The notes beneath the pieces were generated by a model. That model ran no database searches, had not been told where the DNA came from, and saw only the letters and a program-made list of their open reading frames with translations. Below are positions 54,318-64,000 of a stretch of 64,000 nucleotides of DNA, piece after piece; the stretch's first letter is position 1, and each line of letters starts with the position of its first letter. The stretch spans positions 186,001-250,000 of the forward strand of contig CAKMXJ010000004.1 of assembly GCA_928724745.1 (NCBI GenBank), given 5' to 3'. Origin of the DNA: Anthracocystis setariae. Taxonomy: Eukaryota > Basidiomycota > Ustilaginomycetes > Ustilaginales > Ustilaginaceae. The position numbers and the translations under genes are program-made.

Positions 54318-55496
54318 ATGGTGACCACTAGAAGACAGTCTTCTGGTGCTAAGGCGGAAGACAACACCAAAGGGGTCACCAAGCGCTCCAGCGGTCAAGT
54401 CGACACCAAGCATACCCAGAAGAAAGACGACACTACTACTGCCACCAAGCAGCAGGACAACGCCGGGGATGATACCGACAACAAAAGCCAGGAGCAAGAC
54501 CAGGAGCCGGCGATCAAAAAGCCCAAGACCACCACCAATGTCACCTCCAACAGCAATGTCGATTCCATTCTCGAGGTGCAGCAAACCCAACTCGAGTCGT
54601 ACAACGATGCACTCACATGGCTCCACTCTGATACCGCGTGGTCGCTTGCCAACCCGGACATTCCGGACGGCAAGGGCGAGCAGGATATCGCCGAGCAAGG
54701 GGGAGAGACGGTCCGCATTCCACCCGAGCCATACGAGAACAAGCGCGAGGGTGCTGGTGCTGAGGGTCACTTGTCCTACCCGAATTCCGACCTGACTGCC
54801 TTCCAGACGCTGCTGTGTGCCCTGCTGTTGAGCAAGCCCATCTCGCACCGACTCGGTTTGAGGGCCATCGACACGCTGCTCAACAAGCCGTTCTACTTGC
54901 GCACCGCCCAGGATCTCCTCGATGCCGATAACGAGGGACGAAGAGCCGCACTCTGGCAAGCTAGGACACAGCATAAGGAGAAAACCGCCGTTCAACTCGG
55001 CAGCCTCGCTCAAGGCATCACCAAACTCTGCGGCGACAACTCTGATGCCAGAGACAACCTTCACCCCATCCTCAACATGGCGCTCGAGAAAGCGCAAGAC
55101 AAGCACAACTCGTTCCACGTCGCCGAACAGGTCAAGGCCGTCCTTACCGAGCAAATCAATGGGCTGGGCCCCGGGGGCGTTGAGATTTTTCTAAGGAGGA
55201 TCCAGTCCCAGTGGCGCCAGGTCTTTCCATTCGCCGATGAACGCGCTCTCAATGCTGCCGTCAAGTTCGATCTGATCTCACAGCAAGATGTGGACAAGGG
55301 GAGGGAACATGCTACCCAGCAACTTGCCCACAAGGTCGCTGAGCACGTCGGCTTCCCCCTCGAGGAGGCCAACAACGATGACGAAGAGGCCGAGTGTGGA
55401 AGGTGGTGGTTCGTCCGCACGCTAGATGTGCTCATCGGGCTTGATATCGAGAAGAAGCTCGACGAGGCTGCTAAGCAGGCCAAGAGCAACGAGTAG
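54318..55496 (+). CDS. HhH-GPD-superfamily-like protein (function uncertain)
   Basis: A single exon encoding 392 residues. Residues 1-85 are Lys/Asp/Thr/Gln-rich and disordered, with a basic KKPK nuclear-signal-like segment near 67-71. From about 155 a helical domain begins SDLTAFQTLLCALLLSKPISHRLGLRAIDTLL, which looks like the first helices of a DNA glycosylase fold. INGLGPGGVEIFLRRIQ (about 278-294) resembles the helix-hairpin-helix that binds DNA backbone (hGhGPxxA-like). The catalytic Lys and the usual conserved Asp of endonuclease III-type enzymes are not obvious. It may therefore be a non-catalytic DNA-binding relative or a divergent glycosylase. Related fungal proteins exist as uncharacterised families. 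It is convergent with PEX6, only 91 bp apart. Confidence 0.65.
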   Translation: MVTTRRQSSGAKAEDNTKGVTKRSSGQVDTKHTQKKDDTTTATKQQDNAGDDTDNKSQEQDQEPAIKKPKTTTNVTSNSNVDSILEVQQTQLESYNDALTWLHSDTAWSLANPDIPDGKGEQDIAEQGGETVRIPPEPYENKREGAGAEGHLSYPNSDLTAFQTLLCALLLSKPISHRLGLRAIDTLLNKPFYLRTAQDLLDADNEGRRAALWQARTQHKEKTAVQLGSLAQGITKLCGDNSDARDNLHPILNMALEKAQDKHNSFHVAEQVKAVLTEQINGLGPGGVEIFLRRIQSQWRQVFPFADERALNAAVKFDLISQQDVDKGREHATQQLAHKVAEHVGFPLEEANNDDEEAECGRWWFVRTLDVLIGLDIEKKLDEAAKQAKSNE

Positions 55497-55587
55497 TAAT
55501 GGTAGTTTTACTTCAGTGTTCCGTCCAGATGATGCTGGTTTGATGTTCTTGTATTCAGGGACACGAGTCGCACAGAGATGGTCAAAT

Positions 55588-58500
55588 TCAAGCCTTTCCT
55601 TTCCCCTTCGCCTTCCGACGCGCTTCCGCTACCTCGTCTGCTTCGTTCTGATCCTTCACAGCCTCTGCCTCTGCCTTTGCTTTGCCTTTGCCCTTGCCCT
55701 TGCCCTTGCCATCCTCCCTCGACGCCGTCGGCGCGGCATGTGCAGCGAGAAGTTGCTTGAGATCCATGCTTGCTGCTCCATCGCCATTTGGCATGGCGGC
55801 TTTCATCGCTGTCAGCAGCTTCTGCTCGTCGATTGTGCCATCCGAAGCCGGCGCTACCTTCGATTCCGACACTTGCTCCTTCTTGGGAGCCGAGAATTTG
55901 GCCTGCACTTCACGATAGTGCTGCATCTCCTGCTCGCTGACGGAAGGTGTCAGCTCGTGAAGCGCGAGCTCAAAGTCTCGACGGTTGACCTTGACTTGAA
56001 TCTCGTCGGCGGTGGCCATCTCGGCAAGATAGTATTGTGGCGTAAGAGGGTGAGGATGCGACTTGGTGCCTGGCGTAGCGTTGATTTCTTCGATCCTGGC
56101 GTCCACCTCGGAAGCTTTGCGTGTCATCGCTTTCAGCATAGCGTCGGAACAGAGCGCGTAAAAGTCAGCTCCGGTAAGGTTGAATGGACACTGCTCTGCG
56201 ATGCAGCCAAGATCGCCCACATCCGGATCAAGCTTGAACTTGCGGGTGAGAGCTTGCAAAATGTTGAGTTGGGCCGCGTGTGTTTCCGAGACGGACAGGT
56301 AAAGCATGCGATCGAATCGTCCCGGACGCAACAAAGCCGGGTCGAGCAAGTCGGGTCGATTGGTTGCCCCGATCACAAACACGTCGGTGCCTTCAGAAGA
56401 GCCGGCCATACCGTCGAGTTCGGCAAGCAATTGCGACACGATCCGGTCCATCACACCACCACTGTCTCCCTGATTGCCTCGCTTTGGCGCTACCGAATCC
56501 AGCTCGTCGAAGAAGATAACGCATGGCTTGGCGTCTCGGGCACGTTGAAACACCCGCCGAACGTTGGCTTCGGATTCGCCGATGTACATATTGAGCAGCT
56601 CTGGACCTTTGACTGAGAAGAAGTTGAGCGAGCAGGAGGTGGCGACAGCCTTGGCCAGTAGCGTCTTTCCCGTTCCTGGCGGTCCGTACAGCAGGATACC
56701 GGATCGCTTCTTGAGACCGTCACTGAACAGCTCAGGATGCTCCAGAGGAAGTTGGATTGTGTCGAGAATGTCTGATTTGACCGAAGCCAAGCCACCGACA
56801 TCATCCCAAGTGACATTGGGAATCTTGGGAGCACCAATGGATTCCGAGTAGCTCGACCGCGCCTTGTTCAACGCTCGGTCAAGATCTGTACCCGTGATCG
56901 CCAACCCGGCAAGCAACAGAGCTCGATCTGAGATCGCTTTGGCGGAGGCAGGAAGCGCCTTTCGCACACGGCTGACAGACATCAGCCTCGATCTCGAGGC
57001 CAGATTGACGAGATCGGCCGCCACAAGCGCTGCGGTCTGCGTGGCAAGGTTCTTCAGGTCAACATCGGGTCCCAGAATAGCGTCCTTGAGCGTGATCTCG
57101 AGCATCGCTCTTCGTTCGGCCTCGTTGGGAGCGTTGAAGCTGACTTCGTGCTTGAAGCAGCCAAGGACACCCGAGGGACACTTATCAGGATCGCTGACTG
57201 TTCCAAATACTGCAACAGGCATGGAGCCGCGCTCCGATGTCATGCTCCACAGTTCGTCAAAACAGCTCTGCAAAGCTGTGGCGAGCGGAGGCTCTTGACC
57301 CGTCTCGAGTGCCTGGCTCTTCCTGGCGAGAGCTTCGATGTTGCGGAGCAGGAAGATGCAAGGTGCACACTCGGCGGCTTTCCGGAATCGAGCACGCAGC
57401 GTGCCTTCGGTACGCACGTCTGTGTCCGAGATGACATCAAAACAGTCCAGCTCTACAAGTTGTACGCCGGCTGCCTTGGCCACCCATCGCGCCACGGTCT
57501 TCTTGCCGCAGCCTCGAGCTCCTTTCAGAAGGACGCTGAGGTGGAGTCCGAACCTGCTCGCATTGTCCTGTAGCGTTGCCGCTAGAAGCGAGGACAGCAC
57601 CGCGAATGGACTCGAAGGCGCCACGAGCGGCGCTACCAGCTTTTGTAGTTCTGGCGAGGTCAGCTCGGTCGGCAGGCTAGGCGTATCGGAAGAGATGCCG
57701 AGCCAGCGATCGCAGTTGACCACGCGACACTGCTCTACGCCAGTTTGCACCATCTTGGTCACATTGGGATCCACGATGCAACCGATCTCACCGATCTGCG
57801 ACTGCAGCGCCAGAGATCGCACCGCTTCGTCCTTGATTCCGTCGGCGCTTGTCTTCTCAGGCGCGACGAGTTCGGATCGCAGGTCAGTGACCTTAAAGTA
57901 GACCGTGGCGGTCTTGGCGGCGCCGGGCCCTGATGGGAACTTGAGATCGTGGATGTCGTCCGGCGTCGAATCCAGACTGGAATCTTGCTCGGCTTCTCTG
58001 TTGACGAAACGGGCTTTGCTGGCTTCTATGGCAACAGCAATGATGTCTCCGTTGCGGCAAAGACGTCGACGATCCTCGAAAAAGGTTCGCAAAGCCTCGA
58101 GAAAGAGGCCCTGATAGGCGCGATCTACGCTCAGCGGGCCCGCGACCCGAGCGATGCGGAGGCTTTCGGCAAAAGGTACGGGCACAGGGCAAGACCTGAC
58201 CAAAGCCGAGACATCCTGCTGCTGCTTGAAGGGCCGAGACCCTAGAACGCGGAGGCAGAGACTTCGAGGGGAGTCCGAAAAGACTTGGTCGCCGATGATG
58301 TTCTGCGCGAGAACTGGAGACATCCAAACCGTCAGCTGCCCATCGTTTGAGGCAGCCAAGTCTGAAGATGATAGAATGCGAACTAGCCTAGTCCTGGAAT
58401 TGTCCTCTGCACTCGCTGCGAGCCAATCGCCGTAAAACGCACCGAGTGATGCCATCTCCTTTTCACTGGCCAGCACGACGTTTTGTTCGTCGATGTTGTC

Positions 58501-59502
58501 AGCAGCTGCACCTGTGAGGGAAATTTCTGCGGAAACATTGGAAGCTTGTGTGTACCAATGCGCGACGGCAGTCATCAATGTGCCAGGATCCTGAAGCTGC
58601 TGGAGTCGACAGCGCTTGACACGGAGGGCAGTGGTGGAGCGATGGTCTGGGTGAGGACTTGGTTTGGTGGCAGTGGAGGGATCGATGGAGATGTCAAGAT
58701 TGGAAAAATCCTCGAGAACTGTCTGCGCCAGGAAGCGCTCGTCGATTTCGAGGTCATCTTGGTCCTCAAGTTCGTCGCCACTGTCCGAGACGTCGTGCGC
58801 TGCAGATCCTGTGTCGCTACCGGCAGCTATCGAGAAAGAGTCGTCAGAAATGCTTGACAGCATTGAGCTGTCAGCTTGGTCGGCGTCGATAGCTTCAGGA
58901 TGCAATGTGAGGAGCACGTCGGATGTTTCTGCGGAGAAGACACCTTGCAGCAATGGCTCGAGCATCACCACTCGGAGGGGAGCGACTGTGGTGCCAAGCT
59001 GAGGCCGAATCACCTGGCCCTGACGAAGCACTTTGCCGTGGAGCTGTTTTACGAGCTCTTCCTGGGCTGCATTGGCGGCGTCGTAGCTGCTCAGCGAGGT
59101 CGCCTGCAGATAGACAAGCGACACATCGACAAAGGTGTGTGGCTCCACACGGACTCGCCTGGGCTGCTCGGGTCGGAAAATGGTGCGAGTGGACGAGCCG
59201 AGGGCGGCAGCGACACTTTTGGACGCTTCCAGCCATACACCGGATGTGTTCTGAGTGCTTCTGACAGCATAGACAGCCAACGCTGGGATAGCCGAAAGCC
59301 GTAGGCGTCTTGCTGACGTCGGCCGCAAGCTGATGGCGATCCTGTCTGAGGACGACGAAGTGGTGGGGCGGCTCGAAGATTGGGCGCTAATGAGGTCCCA
59401 TAGCGCGGCAGAGACAGCAACGGTCTGGTCCGAGACAGCTTGTCGCTCGCCAATGACAAGGTCAACCATAAGCTCGCGTGAAGGCAGCATCGGGATGGTC
59501 AT
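55588..59502 (-). CDS. PEX6: Peroxisomal AAA ATPase PEX6
   Basis: A single exon encoding 1304 residues. With Pex1 it forms the hexameric motor that extracts the ubiquitinated receptor Pex5 from the peroxisome membrane for reuse. The start ATG is at 59502 ([16 protein letters not shown]); codons upstream lack ATG. N-terminal domains run to about 640. The D1 ATPase has a degenerate Walker A ([11 protein letters not shown], about 655) and no acidic Walker B pair ([10 protein letters not shown]), as is usual for Pex6. D2 is intact: Walker A GPPGTGKT at about 942, Walker [10 protein letters not shown] at about 994, and the second region of homology [20 protein letters not shown]. Odd: the last 50 residues form a Lys/Gly/Ala/Glu tail ([15 protein letters not shown]) encoded by a repeat on DNA near 55664-55712. 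It is divergent from the HRP1-like gene. Confidence 0.95.
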   Translation of the reverse strand: MTIPMLPSRELMVDLVIGERQAVSDQTVAVSAALWDLISAQSSSRPTTSSSSDRIAISLRPTSARRLRLSAIPALAVYAVRSTQNTSGVWLEASKSVAAALGSSTRTIFRPEQPRRVRVEPHTFVDVSLVYLQATSLSSYDAANAAQEELVKQLHGKVLRQGQVIRPQLGTTVAPLRVVMLEPLLQGVFSAETSDVLLTLHPEAIDADQADSSMLSSISDDSFSIAAGSDTGSAAHDVSDSGDELEDQDDLEIDERFLAQTVLEDFSNLDISIDPSTATKPSPHPDHRSTTALRVKRCRLQQLQDPGTLMTAVAHWYTQASNVSAEISLTGAAADNIDEQNVVLASEKEMASLGAFYGDWLAASAEDNSRTRLVRILSSSDLAASNDGQLTVWMSPVLAQNIIGDQVFSDSPRSLCLRVLGSRPFKQQQDVSALVRSCPVPVPFAESLRIARVAGPLSVDRAYQGLFLEALRTFFEDRRRLCRNGDIIAVAIEASKARFVNREAEQDSSLDSTPDDIHDLKFPSGPGAAKTATVYFKVTDLRSELVAPEKTSADGIKDEAVRSLALQSQIGEIGCIVDPNVTKMVQTGVEQCRVVNCDRWLGISSDTPSLPTELTSPELQKLVAPLVAPSSPFAVLSSLLAATLQDNASRFGLHLSVLLKGARGCGKKTVARWVAKAAGVQLVELDCFDVISDTDVRTEGTLRARFRKAAECAPCIFLLRNIEALARKSQALETGQEPPLATALQSCFDELWSMTSERGSMPVAVFGTVSDPDKCPSGVLGCFKHEVSFNAPNEAERRAMLEITLKDAILGPDVDLKNLATQTAALVAADLVNLASRSRLMSVSRVRKALPASAKAISDRALLLAGLAITGTDLDRALNKARSSYSESIGAPKIPNVTWDDVGGLASVKSDILDTIQLPLEHPELFSDGLKKRSGILLYGPPGTGKTLLAKAVATSCSLNFFSVKGPELLNMYIGESEANVRRVFQRARDAKPCVIFFDELDSVAPKRGNQGDSGGVMDRIVSQLLAELDGMAGSSEGTDVFVIGATNRPDLLDPALLRPGRFDRMLYLSVSETHAAQLNILQALTRKFKLDPDVGDLGCIAEQCPFNLTGADFYALCSDAMLKAMTRKASEVDARIEEINATPGTKSHPHPLTPQYYLAEMATADEIQVKVNRRDFELALHELTPSVSEQEMQHYREVQAKFSAPKKEQVSESKVAPASDGTIDEQKLLTAMKAAMPNGDGAASMDLKQLLAAHAAPTASREDGKGKGKGKGKAKAEAEAVKDQNEADEVAEARRKAKGKGKA

Positions 59503-60376
59503 GGTTGCGACTGCCAATCAGAGACACCAACCGCGGGATGGCGTTTGCTGAGCCGGTGCCTAAATATGAGCGGATGGGAAAGGGTGATCGTATTTGTGTG
59601 TGGAGGAGAGGAGGGAAAGAAATGAACCGATGGCAGAAATGCGAGCCGGTCTGTCAACAACCGAACGAGCTTCTTCCCGAGTACGAGCAGTTTTGCCTCG
59701 ATCCAATATCGTGAATCAGGCTCGCATCGAGCTATAAAAAGTGTGGAGAAGCCGAATCGCAGCGACAAAAGTGCCAAATCGCAATCGGAAAAAGCGCGTG
59801 GAACGTGCAGAGAGAGAGGCTTGACCAGCGCCTGCCTCACCGTACTGTACTGTACTTGTGCTGTACCCTGACTTTAGCCGGAAGCACCGGTGAAATTCCG
59901 CGCCGGTTGCTCTCAGATTGCTGCCTCTCGACACCATCATCCCAGTAGTAGTGATAGTGCTCTTACTCTGACAGGCATCTCCAAGGATGCTAGTAGTATC
60001 GTCATAGGATGCAAGCAAGCGGATTTTGGATCGTGCATAGCCGAATCCCATCACATCGTGAGCCAGCAAGCCACCATACCAGTCGGCAGAAGAGAGAGAG
60101 AGAGTCGATACCAAGCGATATCGGTTCTATCGGCCGGATCCGAATCTAACATCGACAATTTCTGCGACAAGAAAAAGTTGAGGTGATCTGAGCATGGGCC
60201 GGCCGCAGAAACAAGTGCAGCAGCTCCATTTCTTCATTTGGCGCAATTCGCATCTCCTTCCTCACTTCTTGCTCTCCATCCACTTTCGGAGCACCGCTGC
60301 TGGTCACCTCGTTTCCACACTATCGCCGTGCAGTACACGCACAGGCAAGACACACACATCGATCACCGTTGAAATC
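59503..60376. promoter_or_regulatory. Divergent promoter region, PEX6 / HRP1-like gene
   Basis: 874 bp without a convincing gene; a frame open upstream of the HRP1-like start is judged to be leader sequence. A TACTG run is at 59842-59856 and a short GA run near 60092-60102. TATAAAAAG at 59734-59742 is a candidate TATA sequence on the + strand, but it is far (about 640 bp) from the HRP1 start. Confidence 0.45.
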
Positions 60377-60526
60377 ATGGCTAGCCAAGAAGACACTGAT
60401 GATCTCTATGCTGATCTCTATGGTGGAGATGGTACGGGTGCCGGCGATGTCGTAGACCTCGGAGGCGAAGAGAAAGCTGGTGACGATCAGGATCTTATCG
60501 GCTACGATGACGAAGACAAGAACGCC

Positions 60527-60563
<37 letters not shown>

Positions 60564-62987
60564 CCAATCCTGGCGACGAACGCGACGATGCAAACAACGA
60601 CAAGACCGGCGAAAGTGGATCGGCCGCAGCTCCGTTTGGAGCCTCCTTCATTCCACCACCGTCGACCAGTCAGCCTCAGTCTGGTCTGCAGATCAAGGGC
60701 AGTTTCATCCCACCCGCTGCCAACCAGCCTCCTCCGTCTTCATCGAATGCTCACGGTGATATCAGAGACCTGACGCCAGCGAGTCACAACGACAATGCAT
60801 CCGCCGTCCAGCAGAACCAACAGCACGGATCCGGTGCATCATACGCGCAAGATGGCCAGACTGGCTCTGACGGCCGATCAGTCATGCCCCATGAGATGCC
60901 TGAAGAAGGGTGAGTACTATTTCCATCATATTTTCCAACTGACCACTACCAAACGCCGCAGCTATGGGATCAAGATTGAACCTTGCCTGGGGCCATGCCA
61001 GGAGGCAAGGGAGAAGGCTTGATCTCTTGAGGTTCATGCAAGGCGGATATGGCGCAACTCTGCTATTGCCGCATTTGTTGCATCGTCTCGTCGATGTCAT
61101 TAGGTCTCTGCTTTTACATCATAGACAGCACATTGACCACAAGCAATCTGCTTCACCTTCGTCTACTGTCATCACCGTCGTCACCGTCACCGTCACCGTC
61201 ACCGTTTCTATCGTCGTCAATCGTCGTCATCGTCACCGTCTTGGTCATGTTCACCTATACATCATCCACTTCGTAACGCATCTCACATTGCCTGGCAATG
61301 ATACTACGACGCACGCATCGTTGATGATGGAATGCCAAATCATTCTCCCGACTTTGTCCTGGTCTTTTTTTTTTCGTTTCGATACGGTGCAACGTACGAT
61401 GATGAACATGCGACCTCATCCAACAACAGAAAAATGTTTATCGGCGGTCTGAACTGGGACACCACTGAAGGTAGATATCCATCCATCCCATTCATTTCAT
61501 CTATGCCTCCTTGAAGCAGCGCCGTCACCTTGATGCTGGACGAGTTTCGTTGGAACTTGCGTGTCTTGGTGAGGTGTGGGGCATTGACCCACCCTTTTTT
61601 ATGCTGTTGTTCGCATTGTGGATTGCTTACTTGGCTTTTGATCTCTGTTGCATGTGACAGATTCGCTGCGTCGGTACTTTTCGCAGTTCGGCGAGGTGAG
61701 CCATTGCACCATCATGCGCGATAATGCTACGGGACGTTCGCGAGGATTTGCGTTTCTCAACTTTGTCGATCCAAAGGCGGTGAATACCGTCATGGTGCGC
61801 GAGCACTACCTCGATGGCAAAGTGGTAAGTTTTCGCACATCACACTAAACGTAACCGCGCCCTGCCCCGCCCCCAAGCAATACATTTTTCTGACCTTGCC
61901 AATACTTCCTCTTTAGATTGACCCTAAGCGGGCTATCCCTCGTTCGCAACAGACCCACCATCAAGGAGGCATGGGCGGAGGCGGAGGTGGAGGCGGAGGA
62001 GGGTATGGAACTCAGAACCAGAAGCTTTTCGTTGGCGGCTTGCCTCCTTCGGTGACGCCTCAATCGTTCCGAGCCTTCTTCGAGCAGTACGGCACCCTGC
62101 TGGAATGCACATGCATGATGGATCGCGAGACCGGCAATCCACGCGGCTTTGGCTTCCTCACCTACCAAGACGAAGCGGTCACTGACCACGTCATCAACAC
62201 GCGTCCGATCCTGTTCGATGGCAAGGAGGTGGACGTCAAGCGTGCGCAGTCGAAGAACGACCCGCAATCCCTCCAAGCTCGACGTCAGCAGAGGACGGAC
62301 ATGCCCGGCATGCAGCAAGGCGGTTACGGCACCGGTGCCAACAGGTACGCCAGTGGCGCCAACAACTACAACACTAACAGTGGATGGGGGATGAATCCGA
62401 TGATGATGGGGATGATGGGTCAAGGCGCGGGTACGGGTGGTCAGGGAGGGTTTGATGCGAGTGCTATGGCGCAGATGTATCAGAGTATGGGATGGGGCGG
62501 TCAGAATTGGAACCCGATGGCTTGGCAGCAGATGATGGCGAGCATGGCTGGTCAGACAGGCGCGGCTACGACGGGCGGGATGGATATGGGCGCCATGATG
62601 AACAGCATGGGGATGGGCATGATGGGAACGGGTGGGATGGGTAGTATGAGTCCTCCACCTTCTGCATCTGCGATGAGTCCGACCATGGGTTCAGCACAGA
62701 GGAGTTCGTCGAGTGGTCCAACCGGTAACGACGCAGGTCCTCCCTCGGGGCCCAAGGGTCACACTGGCGGGGCGAATCCTTCTTCGAGGTACCAGCGAGG
62801 TGGTAGCAACCACAATGGCGGCGCTCGTGTTCCTTCGGCGCCGAGTGGGTACCAAGGATCTCGAGACGATCGCGAGAGGTCTCCGTCGAGGGGTGGGGAT
62901 GATCGCAGTTATCGAAGGGAACGAAGTCCCAATCGTGCCGGCGATGATCGTCGTTACGACAACGGCAGCAACCGAAACAGGTACTGA
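60377..62987 (+). CDS. HRP1: Tandem-RRM hnRNP, HRP1/Nab4-like
   Basis: Four exons, 60377-60909, 61430-61470, 61661-61824 and 61917-62987, give 602 residues. Donors are GTGAGT, GTAGAT and GTAAGT; acceptors are ACAG, ACAG and TTAG. The first acceptor is the least certain. Residues 1-177 are acidic and Asn/Ser/Pro-rich with an Asn run from AAC repeats. RRM1 (179-247) has RNP2 MFIGGL and RNP1 RGFAFLNF. The linker IDPKRAIPR is the hallmark joining the two RRMs in Hrp1. RRM2 (282-360) has LFVGGL and RGFGFLTY, separated from the linker by a Gly run. The tail is Gly/Met/Asn/Ala-rich and ends in Arg-Ser-Asp repeats, likely to phase-separate or be methylated. In yeast Hrp1 binds UA-rich poly(A)-site elements as cleavage factor IB and shuttles with mRNA. 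Fungal homologs of DAZAP1/Musashi type remain an alternative. Confidence 0.82.
60910..61429 (+). other. HRP1 intron 1 with a long AG-free zone
   Basis: A 520-nt intron. A competing short intron, 60910-60961 (52 nt), has a good CTGAC branch and CGCAG acceptor, but using it leads to a stop at 61020. From 61144 to 61427 there is no AG dinucleotide. A TTGAC branch-like sequence at 61133-61137 lies just before this zone, and GTCACC repeats (61177-61203) lie inside it. Confidence 0.6.
61177..61203. repeat. (GTCACC)n repeat in the HRP1 intron
   Basis: Four perfect six-base units in the AG-free part of intron 1. Confidence 0.85.
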
Positions 62988-64000
62988 AAGGTGTCCAATT
63001 GTGGCGGCTCGCTCTATGAGAGGTTTCTCAAACATATGTTGCTTTGCGATGTATTCTGACTCAAACCAATTCATATCTGAGACTAGTTAGCAAAGGCGAG
63101 TGCATTCTTTGGATGGTGAAGTGCGCAAGAGGGCCGATATGACAAGCAGATGAGGAGCCCGATGTTGGAAAGGAGGTTGCTTGCGAGATTCAGATTTGAG
63201 CCGTGGCGGGGAAGAGGAGGGGAAGGGGAAGGGGAAGGGGAGATGCGGCTGTGAACGTTGGGATCTGGCTTAAGCGCGAAACAGTGTCGGCGGCAAGCAT
63301 GACGTTTGGGTTGACAGGAACAAACAAAACAGGGTGGGAAAATGCCTCTGGTCAGTGGAAAAAGGTGTGCTGCGTAGTGCGATATGAAATTGCATGTGAT
63401 CGACTACAGTCCCGTCTTTGCGAGCTCGGTTAGCAAGAAGGAACTTCTTTCTCGCTTGCAGCTCAACTTAGCAGCAGGGTTCGATCTTGGGAGATCGACA
63501 GACTCTCATCGCGACCTCGAAGTGCTACTACTACTGCAAGATCCAATGAGACGAAGAAAGACGTCGTCTTACTACGCCGCATCGAATGGAATCGAATCGA
63601 ATCGAATCGAATCGAATCCAAGTGGCGAGAAGGGTGACGATGCTAAATGGTGGGTGATACGCTGGCATGTTGCTTGGCGTCTTCTTTTGTTTGGTTGGCG
63701 ACGACGTCGGAGCATGCAAGATGAACCACCCTCGTTTCTGTTTGAGGGTTTTTTTTCTTTAAACTTGGACGAATCAGAGACGTCAGAGATCGGCATCCGA
63801 GAACGCGGTACACGTTACGAGAGGCGAAGATGAGATACCACGTTCAACAAAGGTTGTCGGTTGAACAGCTCATTTGTTTCAGAGATGCACACTCAATCCC
63901 AATTGCAGATTCGAGCTTCGCATTCCAATGGGAACCCATGGCGAACACGGTTGGGAGCAAACACCAAGACACGGCTTGGAATAACGACAAGCTGTAGCGT
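62988..64000. other. 3' flank of the HRP1-like gene to the window end
   Basis: 1013 bp. Short ORFs only, with no recognisable domain. A GGGGAA repeat lies at 63212-63240 and a (GAATC)n pentamer repeat at 63582-63619. The next gene is outside the window. Confidence 0.5.
63582..63619. repeat. (GAATC)n pentanucleotide repeat
   Basis: About seven GAATC/GAATG units in the 3' flank of the HRP1-like gene. Confidence 0.92.

Noticed and set aside
55426..56616. 396-codon + strand ORF across the end of the HhH gene and PEX6
   Set aside because: It overlaps two supported genes and crosses their junction; the sequence has no domain.

Overview
The window is nuclear DNA of a basidiomycete fungus, most probably a smut of the Ustilaginaceae (Ustilago/Sporisorium/Pseudozyma type). 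The reasons are moderately GC-rich coding sequence, mostly single-exon genes with a few short GT-AG introns, fungal families such as Zn(II)2Cys6 regulators and CBF1, and a DH-PH-FYVE Rho exchange factor of the Ustilago Don1 type. I see no rRNA, tRNA, CRISPR or viral feature. The species cannot be named from the sequence alone.

Layout. 0-9 kb: end of an unrecognised polyQ protein, an RMP1-like RNase MRP subunit, and a 2151-residue MUS7/MMS22 replication-repair scaffold. 9-20 kb: mitochondrial Mn superoxide dismutase, the adaptin chaperone AAGAB, adenylosuccinate lyase ADE13, AP-1 beta-adaptin, the 18S rRNA dimethylase DIM1 and a PP6/SIT4 phosphatase. 20-36 kb: RNA polymerase III second subunit RPC2, a large Zn2Cys6 regulator, EMC1, CBF1 and eIF5A. 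36-45 kb: a small Zn2Cys6 regulator, a 4.9-kb stretch with no convincing gene, the tRNA dihydrouridine synthase DUS4 and the histone chaperone ASF1. 45-64 kb: a small coiled-coil protein, the DH-PH-FYVE GEF, a short Tc1/mariner-pogo-like element, an HhH-fold protein, PEX6 and an HRP1-like tandem-RRM protein.

Most genes are unrelated housekeeping genes, not a pathway cluster. The one functional link is AAGAB beside AP-1 beta, with ADE13 between them. The clearest architectural feature is that the 21 recognised genes from RMP1 to HRP1 alternate strand without exception. Every intergenic space after the first is therefore either a usually short convergent 3' junction or a longer shared divergent promoter.

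Splicing was resolved by protein continuity for DIM1, SIT4, eIF5A (start codon alone in its exon), the small Zn2Cys6 gene, ASF1, the coiled-coil gene (a GC-AG intron) and the HRP1-like gene (first intron ending in about 285 nt without an AG). Microsatellites and homopolymer tracts are concentrated between genes, and a (TACTG)n motif recurs at several intergenic sites.
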